Assembly: GCF_030253575.1 (NCBI RefSeq)
Contig: NC_080558.1
Coordinates: 1,312,001 to 1,376,000, forward strand
Direction of reading: 5' to 3'
DNA length: 64,000 bases
From: Rhododendron vialii
Lineage: Eukaryota > Streptophyta > Magnoliopsida > Ericales > Ericaceae
This document shows, piece by piece, positions 1 to 13,400 of this stretch. Numbering within the stretch: position 1 is the stretch's first letter; every line of letters starts with the position of its first letter. The notes beneath the pieces were generated by a model, which ran no database searches, had not been told where the DNA came from, and worked only from the letters and a program-made list of their open reading frames with translations. The translations under genes were made by a program, and so were the position numbers.

Positions 1-720
1 CGAAGCCTTAAACATCCAAGCAGTTTCAAACTTAAGTAATACACACTCCTCCGTCCCTAACGGTGTAGGAGGTATCCGAGTGTAAGACTGACTTGTGCAA
101 CCAAGCAAACAAAAAGGAGAGGGAAGTAGACTTGAACCGGTCTTCTGCCCACAATGTTCTTCCTTAACCGTGCCTGCAAAAATTAAATGAGAAGTCAAAA
201 CTATGGAACAAGAATGAAGTGGTCTTTGATTCATATTGATAATTTATTGTTGATGCTATATATGAGTTGATATATATGAGTCGATGATTAACAATCTCAT
301 AGGGTATCAGAACAGGTCATAGATCTTGTGTGCGTATCACATAGCTTACCAAATGATTAACAAATTTGCATGGTTTAGCTCGATTAAAGAGAAGAGTCTG
401 ACTAATAATAAAGTTATCTATCTTGTTAACAGCTTAAGCTGATGATTAGCTTGTTAACAATCTAATAGTTGCCCCTGAGGGAAAGCAATGAGAGACTCAG
501 TCAGAAGCTTCTAAAATGGTGGATTACTTGTAACATGAGATGCAATTGAAGAACAGATACAGATTCTAAATATAGTTTCGTTGCTTTGGTTATCTTCCCA
601 AAATAACCGCAATAAACAAAGAATTAAGAAGAGAAATATGAATCTTTGAACTGCAACAAATGCTAACATGGCAACTGACCAGTTCTTTCTTGAGTGTTTC
701 CTACTCTTGAATGTCCGTGC

Positions 721-847
721 TCCTCTCTTCAGTTAACCTTTTTATGGTAAAAGCAGCGTACAACAGACCCCACAAGGAGATTGCTCCTCTCTTCAGTAAG
801 CCTTTTTATGGTAAAAGCAGCCTACAACACATCCCACAAGGAGATTA
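721..847. repeat. 64-bp imperfect tandem duplication inside the pseudogene exon
   Basis: The stretch 721-784 is repeated at 785-847 with a few differences. It covers the 5' half of the coiled-coil exon and its acceptor. The right gene copy has only one unit. The second (5') unit keeps a usable TAG acceptor, while the unit joined to the rest of the exon has lost it. Confidence 0.8.
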
Positions 848-2494
848 AAAGATGCACACGAATTTCTAACAAATTGGAAAACTGAATCATGTGAAACAAA
901 AAGGCAAGATTCTTTGGCTTATTCACCGTTTTATCACTGCATTTCCTTTTTATATGGATGTTTGTCGATGTATTTTGCTTTTGCTCTCTAGTGTAGTGTG
1001 CATTAAGTCGTTTAATTTTCGTGTATCAGCTGCACACAATGGATTGTAACATCGTGGTTATTAATATATCTACTGGAATATAGACACCTTAACTAATTAG
1101 CGAAATCCCGCAAGTCACTAATTTGTCAGAATTTATTCCTTCATTTCTTCCCTTGTCACTTTCCCGCTCAATTCCTTCCCTTCCCCCAACTCTGAGGATG
1201 CTACTACTGCACAGATATACTCAAACACTAGAATATTCCAAGAACAAAAAAATTCCACAAGTCCGTCAACGTGGAGCCATACCTCAAACGAAACTAAAAG
1301 CCACTTCCCATCTCTATTCTCCTAGAAGAAAGCTCCGTCACATCTAAATCCCTCATCCCTAAAGGAAACCAGTAGCAACAACACTGTCGTGAAAGAAAGA
1401 CTAACCTCACATACCTTTGATTCCAGCACATTTATCTTTGACTTCAGCTCCTCAATATCTTTACCCAACTTCAGTACGGTAGGTCTTGGCTTAGCACCCT
1501 TAGATGGGCTAAGATCTACTACATCCTTCAAAAGCCAGGACTCCTCCATAACATCGTCAACATCCGTGCGATACTGGCACTAGTAAAGAGTGGTTATGAT
1601 AAGTACAAATTCATGACAAAACATTTCCATGTCTGACTTTCACTATTCTTGAGTGCAAGGCCAACTAAACAAGGCAAATTCTCTCTTAATACTTAAAACA
1701 AGGAAAAAAACAATCCAAAAAAGCAAATGAGACTGCCATATAGTGGATGAGCTTCAATAACCAGTGCTTTCAGTCTAGTTATCGTACTTGCAAAATTATC
1801 TAACCATCATTGGACCACACTACTCATTAGGTGGATAAAAGCTGCATAACAAAGATCAAACATTATCATGAGTATCACAACTCACCATACACAATGTTCC
1901 GATGGTTTTCATCGAGTTTTAAACTTCTCCCCCCAAAATGAGGTTTTCTGTTAATTGATTTTTTTCATTGGTGAAAGTGGGTACTATTGAGTACAAACAA
2001 ATGAGCTCGAGTCCAGGTGCCCTCTTTGAACTTCTACAACCACAATTTGCATATGAGTACACAACTCACCATAGGAGGAGGAAGATTCTCGACTCCAGTC
2101 CATAGTTTATCTTTCTGTCCAGAAGTTTCATATGGTAGTTCTTGCTTCGTTACTCCATTACTTTGTAGCAGTACCGGAGATTGAGGGGGACTAATCAGCA
2201 CAACCCTTAGCTTACTCTCTTCAATGTGTTTGCCATTATCTTTCGCAAACTGCCACAAGAAAGCAATAATAAACAATGATGAACAACCTACAAGAATCTG
2301 TAACCTCAATCCTTACCATGCCAGACGTGATATCATCTTCAGTAGTCCAGAGGGGTACAACTGTGCTTTGAACGAGAAATTTATCCCTGCACTGCAAATC
2401 AGAGGGTGCTGATCGTTGAGCCTGCATAGTGACTGCATCATCCAAAAAAGAGGATGAACGGGTAACTAATGACATAAGGTAAGAATTGTATTAC

Positions 2495-2528
2495 AAAACC
2501 AAAACCAAAACCAAAACCAAAACCAAAA
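2495..2528. repeat. CAAAAC-type microsatellite in an intron
   Basis: About six units of AAAACC. The right duplicate has only about two units (near 11655), so the tract changed length after the duplication. Confidence 0.8.
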
Positions 2529-4631
2529 TCAACAACAATAACCATGTCAGTTAATGAAGATAAGAAACTAAATAGCTCATACAGTTAAGAAAGGGTAAGG
2601 GGGAGGACCATTTCAGAATGATCCAATCTGAATCTTTCTACTAAAACTTATAAACTTCTCCAATTAGTAAATTGCTTTCCTATACATACTTTAATAACCT
2701 CCGAAAAGGAGCCGACAAGGTGGCACTGTTTATGAATACAAAAGTGTAAAAGAACCACAAAAGAAGTGATGTTACAGGAGAAGAAAACACATATACTACA
2801 CATTGCAAACAATTACCTGTGAAATCGCATTTTGACTTTGGTTTGACGACTCCGGTGTTAGGTCGCACACAATATTTCTATGGAGATGTCGTCTTCAACT
2901 GCCAGTATGATATTCCAATTACATAAACTTCCATCAGAATATGTTCACCAAGTAGATGATTGAGCGACTGGATAGAGTTGATATACAAGATACAAGACAA
3001 GGAAAATTGGTAACATAATATAAGATATACCATAATCCAGAAACAAAAACAACCACAGTCAAGCAATTAATCACCGGACCTTGAAAGCGACATAGTGATC
3101 AGAGGTATTGATAAGTTGAATTGCACATGAACTTCGTTTCTTCAACTCAACTACAGAAAGGGAGACAGAGAGTCATCTTAGTTTTTCAGATTAAGAGATA
3201 ACATGTAAACGGAAAAAAAAAAAACACCAAACTAATATGGAAACTATAAAATCAATAATAGGTTTTTCTGCTTGATCAGCAACGGCTAAGAAAGGGGAGG
3301 GAAAACACCTCCACATTGTAAAGCAGGACAAAGGACTAAAGAAACAAAATATTAAAAAGAAAATTTAGTAGTACCACCACACATAAGGAACAAAAGAAGA
3401 GAGGAAATTATCCAGGCAAACAGAATTCAAACATGCGAGTCAAAAAGGAAATTTTGTTCAATTGAAGTTCGATTAGAAATTGTAAGCACATCAATGTCAT
3501 CAGTGAATTTGCTAAGAACTAAGAAGTGCATATTGTTCTGTATGCTCCGGAATCTCTTGCCACGGCACCTAAAGGCTAAAACCAATACAAGGAAGCCATT
3601 TAATATCAGGTCATTTGCTTTCTTATCTAAACTGACTTTAAAACTTCATCATCCCATTACTTATTAGGATGCCAGACGTTGACCCACTCTCCCTCAGCAG
3701 GGAGGTGATTATTGTACTAGGAATGGGCATTTCCCTCCCCACGGTACAAATACTTACTCTCTGACATGAACCTCACTATTCATTCAAAATGGTGAAAGGT
3801 GATCTGTGAGTTCTCCCATATGCCAAGAGATGCCAACAAAGGCAAAAGGATTTCCCCAAAGAAGAGGCGTTTTGCAACAAATACACTTCAGTTGGTGATG
3901 AATGAATACACAGTTAGATGTTCAAAAGAAAGAAAGAATACGCAGTTCACTAGGCCTAACAATGTTAGAAGAACTCGATATCATTCGACAAGGCTATACA
4001 TAATATACAACTGTAATTGACAGCAACAGCATCTCAAATGGGCTTAAGAACCTCCAGCTACCAATATTACATTGCTTCTTTTTCTTGGCATACTATTTTA
4101 TAGATAAGGTAGCTAAAGTCAGAGATACGTAGATAGAAAAGGCACCAGAAGTCTTTATACTTGTTACTTGCAAGTGAAACAGCAACTTCCGACTAAAACA
4201 CGAAGTATTGATGAACCGAAACAAATATTAAACAAAAGATGCAGAAACAAGAGGGAATTTTACTCCTTTTACATACATGTGAACTTGAGTTCACAGGGCT
4301 GAATATCCAACAGTGTAGTCATGGTCCCTCTTTCCCTGGAAAACAAAACAATCCTAGTGGAAGTTGTAAATCCATTTGAGAAATACCAATTTCTGTCTCC
4401 AATCATGAACGATTGAAATAAACTGTAAATGTTGAACAAATTAGAATTCAACAACCAAGGAAGAAATTAAACCTCAAGTAAAGCTTTCAATGGAAAATGG
4501 AAACCCCAAATCCAACAAACGTAATCATTTTCTTGAATCTTGACAGATCAAAGCCAAAATTCACCAACTACATATTCGTGGAACAATCCTCTTGTGACTC
4601 ATCCATTATGAAAAGTGCATAGTTTTCTATC

Positions 4632-4849
4632 AAGCCCGTGTTTGATTGGTCGTACTTACTCCGATGGGGTATGTAATCCCATGGTAATAAATGTGCGGGT
4701 ATTACTTAAACCACCATCCTCAAGGTATATCGTATACCCCTGCCTTGTGCAATAGACTCCACTACTTGTCGCCTTTGAATGCCAAAAATGTGGTCCCCAT
4801 GTATTTGTAATCCAACCCATGTCTAATCCGGCCATCCAAACAAGCCCTA
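4632..4849. mobile_element. Foldback MITE (AAGCCCGTGTTTGATTGG ends), left copy
   Basis: The ends are inverted: AAGCCCGTGTTTGATTGG on the left and CCATCCAAACAAGCCCT on the right. The same element sits at 13901-14125, so it was inserted before the segmental duplication. Family not assigned. Confidence 0.5.
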
Positions 4850-5283
4850 AATGCATATACGCATATAGATATGCACATACACGTATGGTCATGCACACTC
4901 ACTCACACTGATCAATTTCGCAACTAGCATTTTTTGTACTAAAACTCCATTGCCTGTCAATGACTCAAATGTCAAGTAAGCGCCACCGCTTCCAACGTAT
5001 GTTTGAGAGTTCAAATCTTTGGAACCGCGAAATTTGAAAATGAATATCACTTAAAAAACTATATTGGTCGAACAATTAAATCGACTAAAAACAGTAGAAT
5101 CAGAATGGAAAAGAAACAATAACGACACTGAAACAACCATAAGCATATGTCATCGGAACACAATTCACATAGCAAAAGGAGAATACCAAAGAAACCGATA
5201 ATTTGGATGCGACAGCATTGTCTCTAGACTCCATCCAAACCTGTAATATTCTTTAAGTACTCATCAACTACAGGAATCACTTA

Positions 5284-5435
5284 ACACTTGTTTGATTTGC
5301 CATTTTATTTGCTTATTCGTTTACTTTACACAGGTGTAAGCAAATAAGATAGTTTGCTACACATTATTTCTTACTCTCTTTTTTTTTTTTCAGAAAAATA
5401 AAGGCAACTGAACTGACAAACCAAACGAGCCCTTA
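5284..5435. mobile_element. Small foldback element, left copy
   Basis: Imperfect inverted ends (CACTTGTTTGATTTGCC and ACAAACCAAACGAGCCC) bound 150 bp. A matching element lies at 14579-14721 in the right duplicate. Confidence 0.4.
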
Positions 5436-5624
5436 GTTTTTCACTAGACGTACACACACGTATGAACTGTATACATATACTGCATACATATGTATATGCT
5501 GAGAGAGAGAGAGAGAGAGAATTTCCGGCACAAATATGTATATATATTCATCAACTTTTTTTTGTGGTTGCCAATATTGTATACGTGAGTAGAGGTTAGT
5601 GGGGTGTTAGGTGATGTTTCGGTG

Positions 5625-5820
5625 TACTCCTAAAAAATACTTATTTACAATTTTTAAGCTTAAAAAAGCTTAAAAATAATAGACTTATTGAAATCAAAAA
5701 ATATGCGATATGGATCTTGTTTGATAGAACACATCCCTGAAAAAAATTGAAAAATTATTTTTGTTAGTCCATTATTTTTAAGCTTGAAAATAAATCATTA
5801 TTTTTTAAATACTTATATGA
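5625..5820. mobile_element. AT-rich foldback MITE
   Basis: Built from inverted stretches of the type ACTTATTTACAATTTTTAAG with TTTTTAAGCTTGAAAATAA. It belongs to the same family as the element at 15345-15575. Confidence 0.45.
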
Positions 5821-6629
5821 AAAAATGGAACGAAAATATATTAGTCAACAGGAAATTTCAGATGTTGTTCAGACTTGTGGAAAGTATTGTAATCTAAAAC
5901 TTGTAATTTGTTCTAAAAGCAACCTCTAAACGGAATACCAACTCTAGCACCAGCTTTCCTAATTTAAGCTTACAAAACATTTTGGTAATGCCGTTCAAAA
6001 CCCCCCCCCAAAAAAAAGGGTAATTACTAATTATTAAGGATGATAATAATCTTAGGAAAGAAAACACACAAAAAAAAAAAAAGAGAGTGAAGGAATCATC
6101 TTTACCAATTTCTCTGCGTCGATATGACACTACCCACTCTCTCTCTCTCGCTCACAAAATTTGTTCAGCTTGTACCATTAGTCTTTTGCTTGAGGCGGCG
6201 TTTGGAGAGTGGATCGCGGATTTACAGGGATACATAGAGGAGAACGAAAAGGTTGATCGATGGAAAAAAATTCAGTGAGCCCGCTCGGCATATCCCAATC
6301 GTTCATTGTTTTATGGACCCACTCAATCGTTCATTGTTTTATGAACCCACTCGGATTTGGAGACGGTAAAAAAATGAGAAAATTTCAATCTAGATCATCT
6401 AAAAGTGCATTTATCTAAAAGTGCATTTGACGGTCTGGATGTGCACCGAAAAATTCTTCCATGGAGAGATAAGAAGATGATTTTTTTTTAAAAACTTCTT
6501 TTATTTTATGATGATCCGAACCTAGCGTAACGATTTAAGAATCCTTGACGTGGATCAAGGGCATCATTCGCTATTTGTACGTGGAGAAACCATAATTACA
6601 TGGTTGAATTATGCGCGCTCTCTCTCTCT

Positions 6630-6795
6630 CACCAGCGCTTAGTGCCGTTAGTTGCCTACCACTCCCTTCCATCTAGGATGCGGAGGTTTGAGCCCCTCCG
6701 TGTGTAGTTTGGGGTCAGGATTATGGATAATCTCTACACCCATTGTGCTAACCTAACAGATCCCGCTCCGTTAACATACTGTGGCCAAAAAAAAA
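6630..6795 (+). mobile_element. SINE-like element
   Basis: Contains a box-B-like GGTTTGAGCCCC (near 6686) and ends in GTGGCC followed by poly(A) (about 6787-6797). CT-rich sequence flanks both sides. No clean target-site duplication could be read. Confidence 0.35.
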
Positions 6796-7460
6796 AACTC
6801 TCTTTCTCTACCCTCATTAATCAGAAAGATAGCTTTTGATTTTTGAAGATTTTCCAACATGATTTACCAAAATAACCCCGCGCAAAAGGACAGAAAAGAA
6901 GAAACTAGAGGGAAAAAGGACATAGAGGAAATGGTGAAAAGTCGAAAAACCTCAGACTGCACGGATGGTCGAATGCCATGAAGCTGTGCCCAATTGCCTA
7001 TAGGACTAGGCATGCTCTAGCAAGAATACGAACTACTTTTATTTACGTACGTATCGTGTTGTGAACAAATACCCAAACCAAAATCGATACGAAAGAGCAG
7101 AAAGAAAGAACTCGGAAAAACACACGGCATCGTTCTTCTTTTCCTCAAAATACATCATTTTCTTGCTTCGTACATTTTCAAACGAGACAGCAACATGTCA
7201 GCGTATCAACTATCTTTACAGAGTCACTGATATAAACAGAGTGTTGATCCAATGTCCACTTCTAAATATACAATCCCTTGCAGGCTATTCTTGGATCTGG
7301 CATTTGCGGAAAGAAAAAGAAAATGCAAGGAAGATACGGCTTGAATTTGTGGAGAATCCCTTACCAGTTTGTGACCTCCCTCTACAAACAAAGATCCAAA
7401 CAAAGCCTTGAACAATCCAAGCAGTTTCAAACTTAAGTAATACTATATACTTCTCTGTCC

Positions 7461-10400
7461 CTAACAGGGTAGGAAGTATCCGAGCGCAAGACTGACTAGT
7501 GCAACCATGCAAACAAAAAGGAGAGGGAAGCCGATTTGAACCGGTCTTCCACCAACAAAGTTCTTCCTTAAAAGTACCTGCAAAAATTAAATGAGAAGTC
7601 AAAAGTATGGAACAAGAACGAAGTTGTCTTTGATTCCTATTGATAATTGTATTGTTGAAGCCATAAATAATAAAGTTACCCTCTATAACAGCATAAGTTT
7701 TTCTAGGGCATTAGAACACGTCATAGATCTTGTGTTCATATCTCACAGCCTTCCAAATGATTAACAAATTTGCATGTTTTAGCTCGATTATAGAGAAGAG
7801 CCTGACTAATAATAAAGTTATCTATCTCATTAACAGCTTAAGCCGATGATTAACTTGTTAACAATCTAATAGTTGCCCCTGAGGGAAAGCAATGAGGGAC
7901 TCTATCAGAAGCTTCTAAAATGGTGGATTACTTGTAACATGAGATGCAATTCAAGCACAGATACAGATTTTAAATATAGTTTCGTTGCTTTGAGCTAATG
8001 ACGGGAGGATAGATTTCTCCGTAACTAGGTGATCTTCCCACAATAACCGCAATAAACAAAGAAATAAGAAGAGCATGGCTTCCCTCCAGTTCACTCGATG
8101 GTACTGCATTGGCATTTTTGCAATACCAATATTAATGGGAAAAAACTTTTCTTATTCTTACGAAGCAAATACCATTTCCTATTGATTTGTCCCCTGGACT
8201 GGACCGAGAAAGAGTTGAGTAAGCAACTGACCAGTTCTTTTTTGAGTGTTTTCTTCTCTTGAATGTCCGTGCTCCTCTCTTCAGTTAACCTTTTTATTGT
8301 AAAACCAGCCTACAAAACATCCCACAAGGAGATTAAGAGATGCGCATGAATTTCTACTCAAATTTGAAAACGGAATCATGTGAAATAAAAAGGCTAGCTG
8401 CACACAATGGATTGTAACATCGTGGTTATTAATATATTTCTTGCTCTTCCACCCCAAAAAAAAGTGCTTTGATGCACATTGTAACACCCCAGTACCCCAC
8501 CCACCATATATGTAATAATCGATCCCATCACAATGAATATATGTACTGGAATATAGAAACCTTAACTAATTAGCGAAATCCCGCAAGTCACTAATTCATC
8601 AGAATTTATTCCTTCATTTCTTCCCTTGTCACTTTCCGCTCAGTTCCTTCCCCTCCCCCAACTCCAATGATGCTACTACTACACAGATATACTCAAACAC
8701 TTGCACACACATGTTGTGTGGAGTGCAGTATGTGTGAACCCCACACAACATGTGAGTTTGTGTGTGCAAGTGTTTGCGTTTGTGTTTGTGTATGTGTGCA
8801 TAGTTCTAGAATTCCCTCCACCCATAAGACTCATGTATACCACTTTTTCATTCCCCACCAGACCCGGGGAAAGCCACCTGCAAAACCTACAAATATAGGT
8901 AGCCACATCAATAGCTTAGAAAGACTTTATTATGCTCCGTGGCACCCATGAACTACACAACATGTACGTTATTCATATAGTTCTCCTCAACATATTGATA
9001 CCCAATTTCGTTAACCCAAAACATCACAAATAGTCAGGTTGGGTATTACACACAATGCCCATTCATAGGCCTTCTTCAGTCTTGGAAAGCACTGGTTGAG
9101 GAAAATCCTAAAGCTATTGTAAACAAACAACCCTGCAGGATACCATATGGAGTATTATCACTGGTCACAACCACAATAACTGATATTTGCAAAGAAGCCA
9201 TCAACTATGATGTCCACCGTGGGACATTAGACAGAATAGCACCCAATATCCTTAATTAATAGCTAAAAGGGTATTACTTGAAAGGTTTTTCTCTAACAGA
9301 AGCGTCTCTTTCTTTTCTCCCCAAGCGATTTAGGCGATTCAACTCTAAGGGTCTTCTACCGCCGCCGCTTGCTACCCGGGAGGGGAGGTGCCCTCCTTCC
9401 CTCCTCCCCTCAGGTCCGACTTTCCTCTCTCATCCCCCCCCCCCTCTCCCTCTCTCCTACCCTCTCCTCCTCTAGATCGTGTCCCTTACCCTCTCCTTCT
9501 CCGATTTTGATGGGCTACAGCCTTCCCCGGCGTGGGAGGGTGAGGCGTTTCATCTCCAACCGGTGGTTCCTTGTCGGTATGCCTAGTGGCGTGGGTGTCT
9601 TGTCAGTCATGGGTGGTTTGGTCTGGTGGCATTTGGTCTAGATCTGGTGGGCGTAGGTGGTGGGCGGTGGGCGGTGGTCGGGTGGTGTTCCGGCAGTCTT
9701 TTCTAATTTATGTTTTGCAGGTTTTTTTTTTCTTATATTCAAAAAATGATCAATGAAGATGGCGGTATTGATCAATTGATCAGTGGTGGTTCAATCCGGT
9801 GGTGGTGAGGTGGATGTGGCCCTCATGGCTGGGTTGCTCTGGTCGTTTTGTGTGCCAAAGTCCGGTCGGCGGCCACTCCGAGCTCTCATTCGGGCGCGGG
9901 GCCAACAGTTCGTCCTTCTGGGTTGTTGCTATTGCTGGTAATCATCGGTGGTGATCATGTTGGTGCTGGGGTTCGATTGGGGCTTGCTAAGATTGGTGGT
10001 GGTTTGCTCCCTTTTGCCTTGATTGCTTTGATTTTCATTGTCGTAGGCCAGGTTCTGCCGTCGGTCTCTACATCTAGGAGAGGTCGGCTTGGCTTAACAG
10101 TGAGGTTGGTTTTCTGGTAGTTTGTGCGGCGGTGGAGATTGAAGTGGTTAGGGTTTGGGTGCTGGTTTGGGTAGGCCGGTCCTTGGGTGGACCGGGTTAG
10201 GGTGTTTGGGCTCTTATCTGTTTTATTTGGGTGTTGGGTTGAGCTTTAACATTTTTATTATTTTGGACCCTTGTAGACCTTTGGGTGGTTTGGTTTTTGC
10301 CCTCGTGATGTATCATCCAACTTTTTGTTGGATCCCCTTCCCCTTTTCCCGTTTTTAATAAAATTTCATCTTTTGCAGATCAAAAAAAAAAGGGGTATTA

Positions 10401-13400
10401 CTTGAATATTCCAAGACCAACCAGTCCGTCGATGTGGAAACATACCTCAAACGAAACTAAAAGCCATTTCCCATCTCTATTCTCCATTTCTCCAAGAATC
10501 CCTAAAGGAAATCATTAAAAATGACACTGTTGTAAAAGAAACACTAACCTCACTTAGCTTTGATTCCAGCACATCTAGCTTTGACTTCAGCTCCTCAATA
10601 TCTTTACCCAACTTAATTGCGGTACCTTCCATATCCTTAACTGGTCTTGGCTCAGCACCATTAGATGGGCTAAAATCTACTACATCCTTCAAAAGCCTCG
10701 GCTCCTCCATAGCTGGAGCACTTTTGACATCGTCAACATCCTTGCGAAACTGGCACAAGTAAAGAGTGATTACGATAAGAAGAACTTCATGACAAAACAA
10801 TTCCATGTCAACTTTCAATATTCTTGAGTGCAAGATCACCTAATCAAGGCAAGTTCTCTCTTAAATACTGATTAAAAGAAGGGAAGAAAAAAAAAAAAAG
10901 CAATTCAAACAAGCAAATGAAACTGCCATATAGAGGGATGAGCTTCAATAACCAGTGCTTTCAGCAGAGTAATCTTGCAAAAAACATCATTGGACAACAC
11001 AATTTGTTAGGTGGACAAAAGCTGCATACATGAGTATCACAACTCCCCATACACAATGTTCCCATGGTTTTAATCGATTTTTAAACTTCTCCCCCCAAAA
11101 TGAGGTTTTCTGTTAATTGATTTTTTTCATTGGTGAAAGCAGGTACTATTGAGTACAAACAAATGAGCTCGAGTCCAGGTGCCCTCTTTGAACTTCTACA
11201 ACCATAATTTGCATATGAGTACACAACTCACCATAGGAGGAGGAAGATTCTCGACTCCAGTCCATAGTTTATCTTTCTGTCCAGAAGTTTCATATGGTAG
11301 TTCTTGCTTCGTTACTCCATTACTTTGTAGCAGTACCGGAGATTGAGGGGGACTAATCAGCACAACCCTTAGCTTACTCTCTTCAATGTGTTTGCCATTA
11401 TCTTTCGCAAACTGCCACAAGAAAGCAATAATAAACAATGACGAACAACCTACAAGTATCTGTAACCTCAATCCTTACCATGCCAGACGTGATATCATCT
11501 TCAGAAGTCCCGAGGGGTACAACTGTGCTTTGAACGAGAAATTTATCCCTGCACTGCAAATCAGAGGGTGCTGATCGTTGAGCCTGCATAGTGACTGCAT
11601 CATCCAAAAAAGAGGATGAACAGGTAACTAATGACATAAGGTAAGAATTGTATTACAAAACCAAAACCAAAATCAACAATAATAACCATGTCAGTTAATG
11701 AAGATAAGAAACTAAATAGCTCATACAGGTAAGAAGGTAAGGGGGAGGACCATTTCAGAATGATCCAATCTGAGTCTTTCTTCTAAAACTTATAAACTTC
11801 TCCAATTAGTAAATTGCTTTCCTATACATACTTTAATAACCTCCGAAAAGGAGCCGACAAGGTGGCACTGTTTATGAATACACAAGTGTAAAAGAACCAC
11901 AAAAGTGATGTTACAGGAGAAGAAAACACATATACTACACATCGCGTACAATTACCTGTGAAATCGCATTTTGACTTTGGTTTGACGACTCCGGTGTTGG
12001 GTCGCACACAATATTTCTTTGGAGACGTCGTCTTCACCTGCCAGTATGATTTACCAATTACATAAACTTCCATCAGTCCCCCTTTCACACAAAGTATCTT
12101 CAGGTTAATGTAACCTTCATCAGAATAAGTTCATCAAGTAGATGATTGAGTGACTGGAGAGAGTCGATTGACAAGATACAAGACAAGGAAAATTGGTAGT
12201 ATAATATAAGATATGCCATAATCCAGAAACAAAAACCGCCACAGTCAAGTAATTAATCACCACACCTTGAAAGCGACATAGTGATCAGAGGTATTGATAA
12301 GTTGAATTGCACATGAACTTTGTTTCTTCGACTCAACTACAGAAAGAGAGACAGAGAGTCATAGTTTTTCAGATTAAGGGATAACATGTAAACAGAAAAG
12401 AAAAACAGCAAACTAATACAGAAACTATAAATCTTCAAATAGGTTTTTCTGCTTGATCAGCTAAGTATAAGAAAGGGGAGGGAAAACACCTACGCATTGT
12501 AAAGCAGGACAAAGGTCTAAAGAAACAGAATATTAAAAAGAAATTTTAGTAGTTCCACCACAGATAAGGAACAGAAGAAGAGAAGAAATTATCGAGGCAC
12601 ACAGAATTCAAACATGCAAGTCAAGGAAATTTCGTTCATTTGAACTTCGATTAGACATTGTAAGCACGTCAATATCATCAGTGAATTTGCCAGAACTAAG
12701 AACTGTATATTGTTCTGTATACGCCGGAATCTCCAGCCATGACACCTGAAGGCTACAACTCATACAAGGAAGCAATTTAATGTCAGGTCATTCTGACCTT
12801 AAAACTTCATCATCCCATTACTTATTAGTTATTCGGATGCTCAAACGTTGACCCACTCTCCCTCAGCAGGGAGCTGATTATTGTACAAGGAATGGACATT
12901 TCCCTCCCCACGGTACAAGCACTTACTCTCAGACATGTACCTGACTATTCAATTCAAAATGGTGAAAGGTGGTCTGTGAGTTCTCCCAGAGGGCAAGAGA
13001 TGCCAACAAAGGCAAAAGGATTTCCCCAAAGAACAGGCGTTTTGCAACAAATACATATCTGTTGGTGATGAATGAATACTCAGTTAGATGTTCAAAAAAA
13101 AGAAGAAAGAACGCGCAGTTCACAAGGCCTAACAATGTTAGGAGAACTCGATATCATTCAGTAGGTGATGAATGAATATGCAGTTAGATGTTCAAAAAAA
13201 GAAAGAATACGCAGTTCACTAGGCCTAACAATGTTAGGAGAACTCGATGTCATTCGACAAGGCTATACAATAAACAACTGTAATCGACAGCAACAGCATC
13301 TCAAATGGGCTTAAGAACTCCAGCAACCAATATCTCATTGCTTCTTTTTCTGGGCATACTATTCTATAGATAAGGTAGCTAAAGTCGGAGATACGTTGAG

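Larger units (their letters stand above)
57..4322 (-). pseudogene. VAP27-type MSP-domain protein, dead left copy of a tandem pair
   Basis: Eight exon remnants line up with the intact right copy: 4277-4322, 3080-3150, 2817-2898, 2317-2432, 2070-2249, 1406-1573, 680-757 and 57-173. The parent protein anchors in the ER and binds partner proteins through its MSP domain. This copy is broken in several ways. The lysine codon of the conserved KTTSPKKY motif is TAG (2878-2880). A second TAG interrupts the coiled-coil exon (701-703). The acceptor of that exon reads AC instead of AG (758-759). No counterpart of the right copy's leader exon is present upstream. The first stop would leave about 45 residues. 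The last exon still encodes a good membrane anchor ending in LGYLLHR. Exon 6 is 33 nt shorter than in the right copy but keeps frame. Transcription is possible; a functional MSP protein is not. Confidence 0.88.
1..5535. repeat. Left unit of a segmental tandem duplication
   Basis: This block matches 7401-14830 in the same orientation, including exons, introns and two small foldback elements. The left end runs off the window. Homology stops near 5535, after the GA-rich tract at 5501-5520, so the leader exon and promoter of the right copy were not included or have been lost. Confidence 0.85.
5536..7400. other. Spacer between the duplicates, no gene seen
   Basis: AT-rich spacer. It holds an AT-rich foldback (about 5625-5820), a 34-bp direct repeat near 6295-6350 (units with ATCGTTCATTGTTTTATG), CT tracts, and a SINE-like stretch at 6630-6795. 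The short open frames, for example at 6087-6278 and 7061-7411, show no family resemblance. Confidence 0.6.

Noticed and set aside
2680-2868. Minus-strand open frame MRPNTGVVKPKSKCDF read as an independent small protein
   Set aside because: It is the end of exon 3 of the VAP27 pseudogene reading into an intron.
8281-8487. Minus-strand 68-codon frame
   Set aside because: Only overlaps VAP27 exon 7 in part and in a different frame.
9278-10358. Several plus-strand open frames of 60-90 codons in the GC-rich block
   Set aside because: They lie inside the poly(A)-tailed retroelement, have biased composition (Val/Gly/Leu rich) and no retroelement domains.
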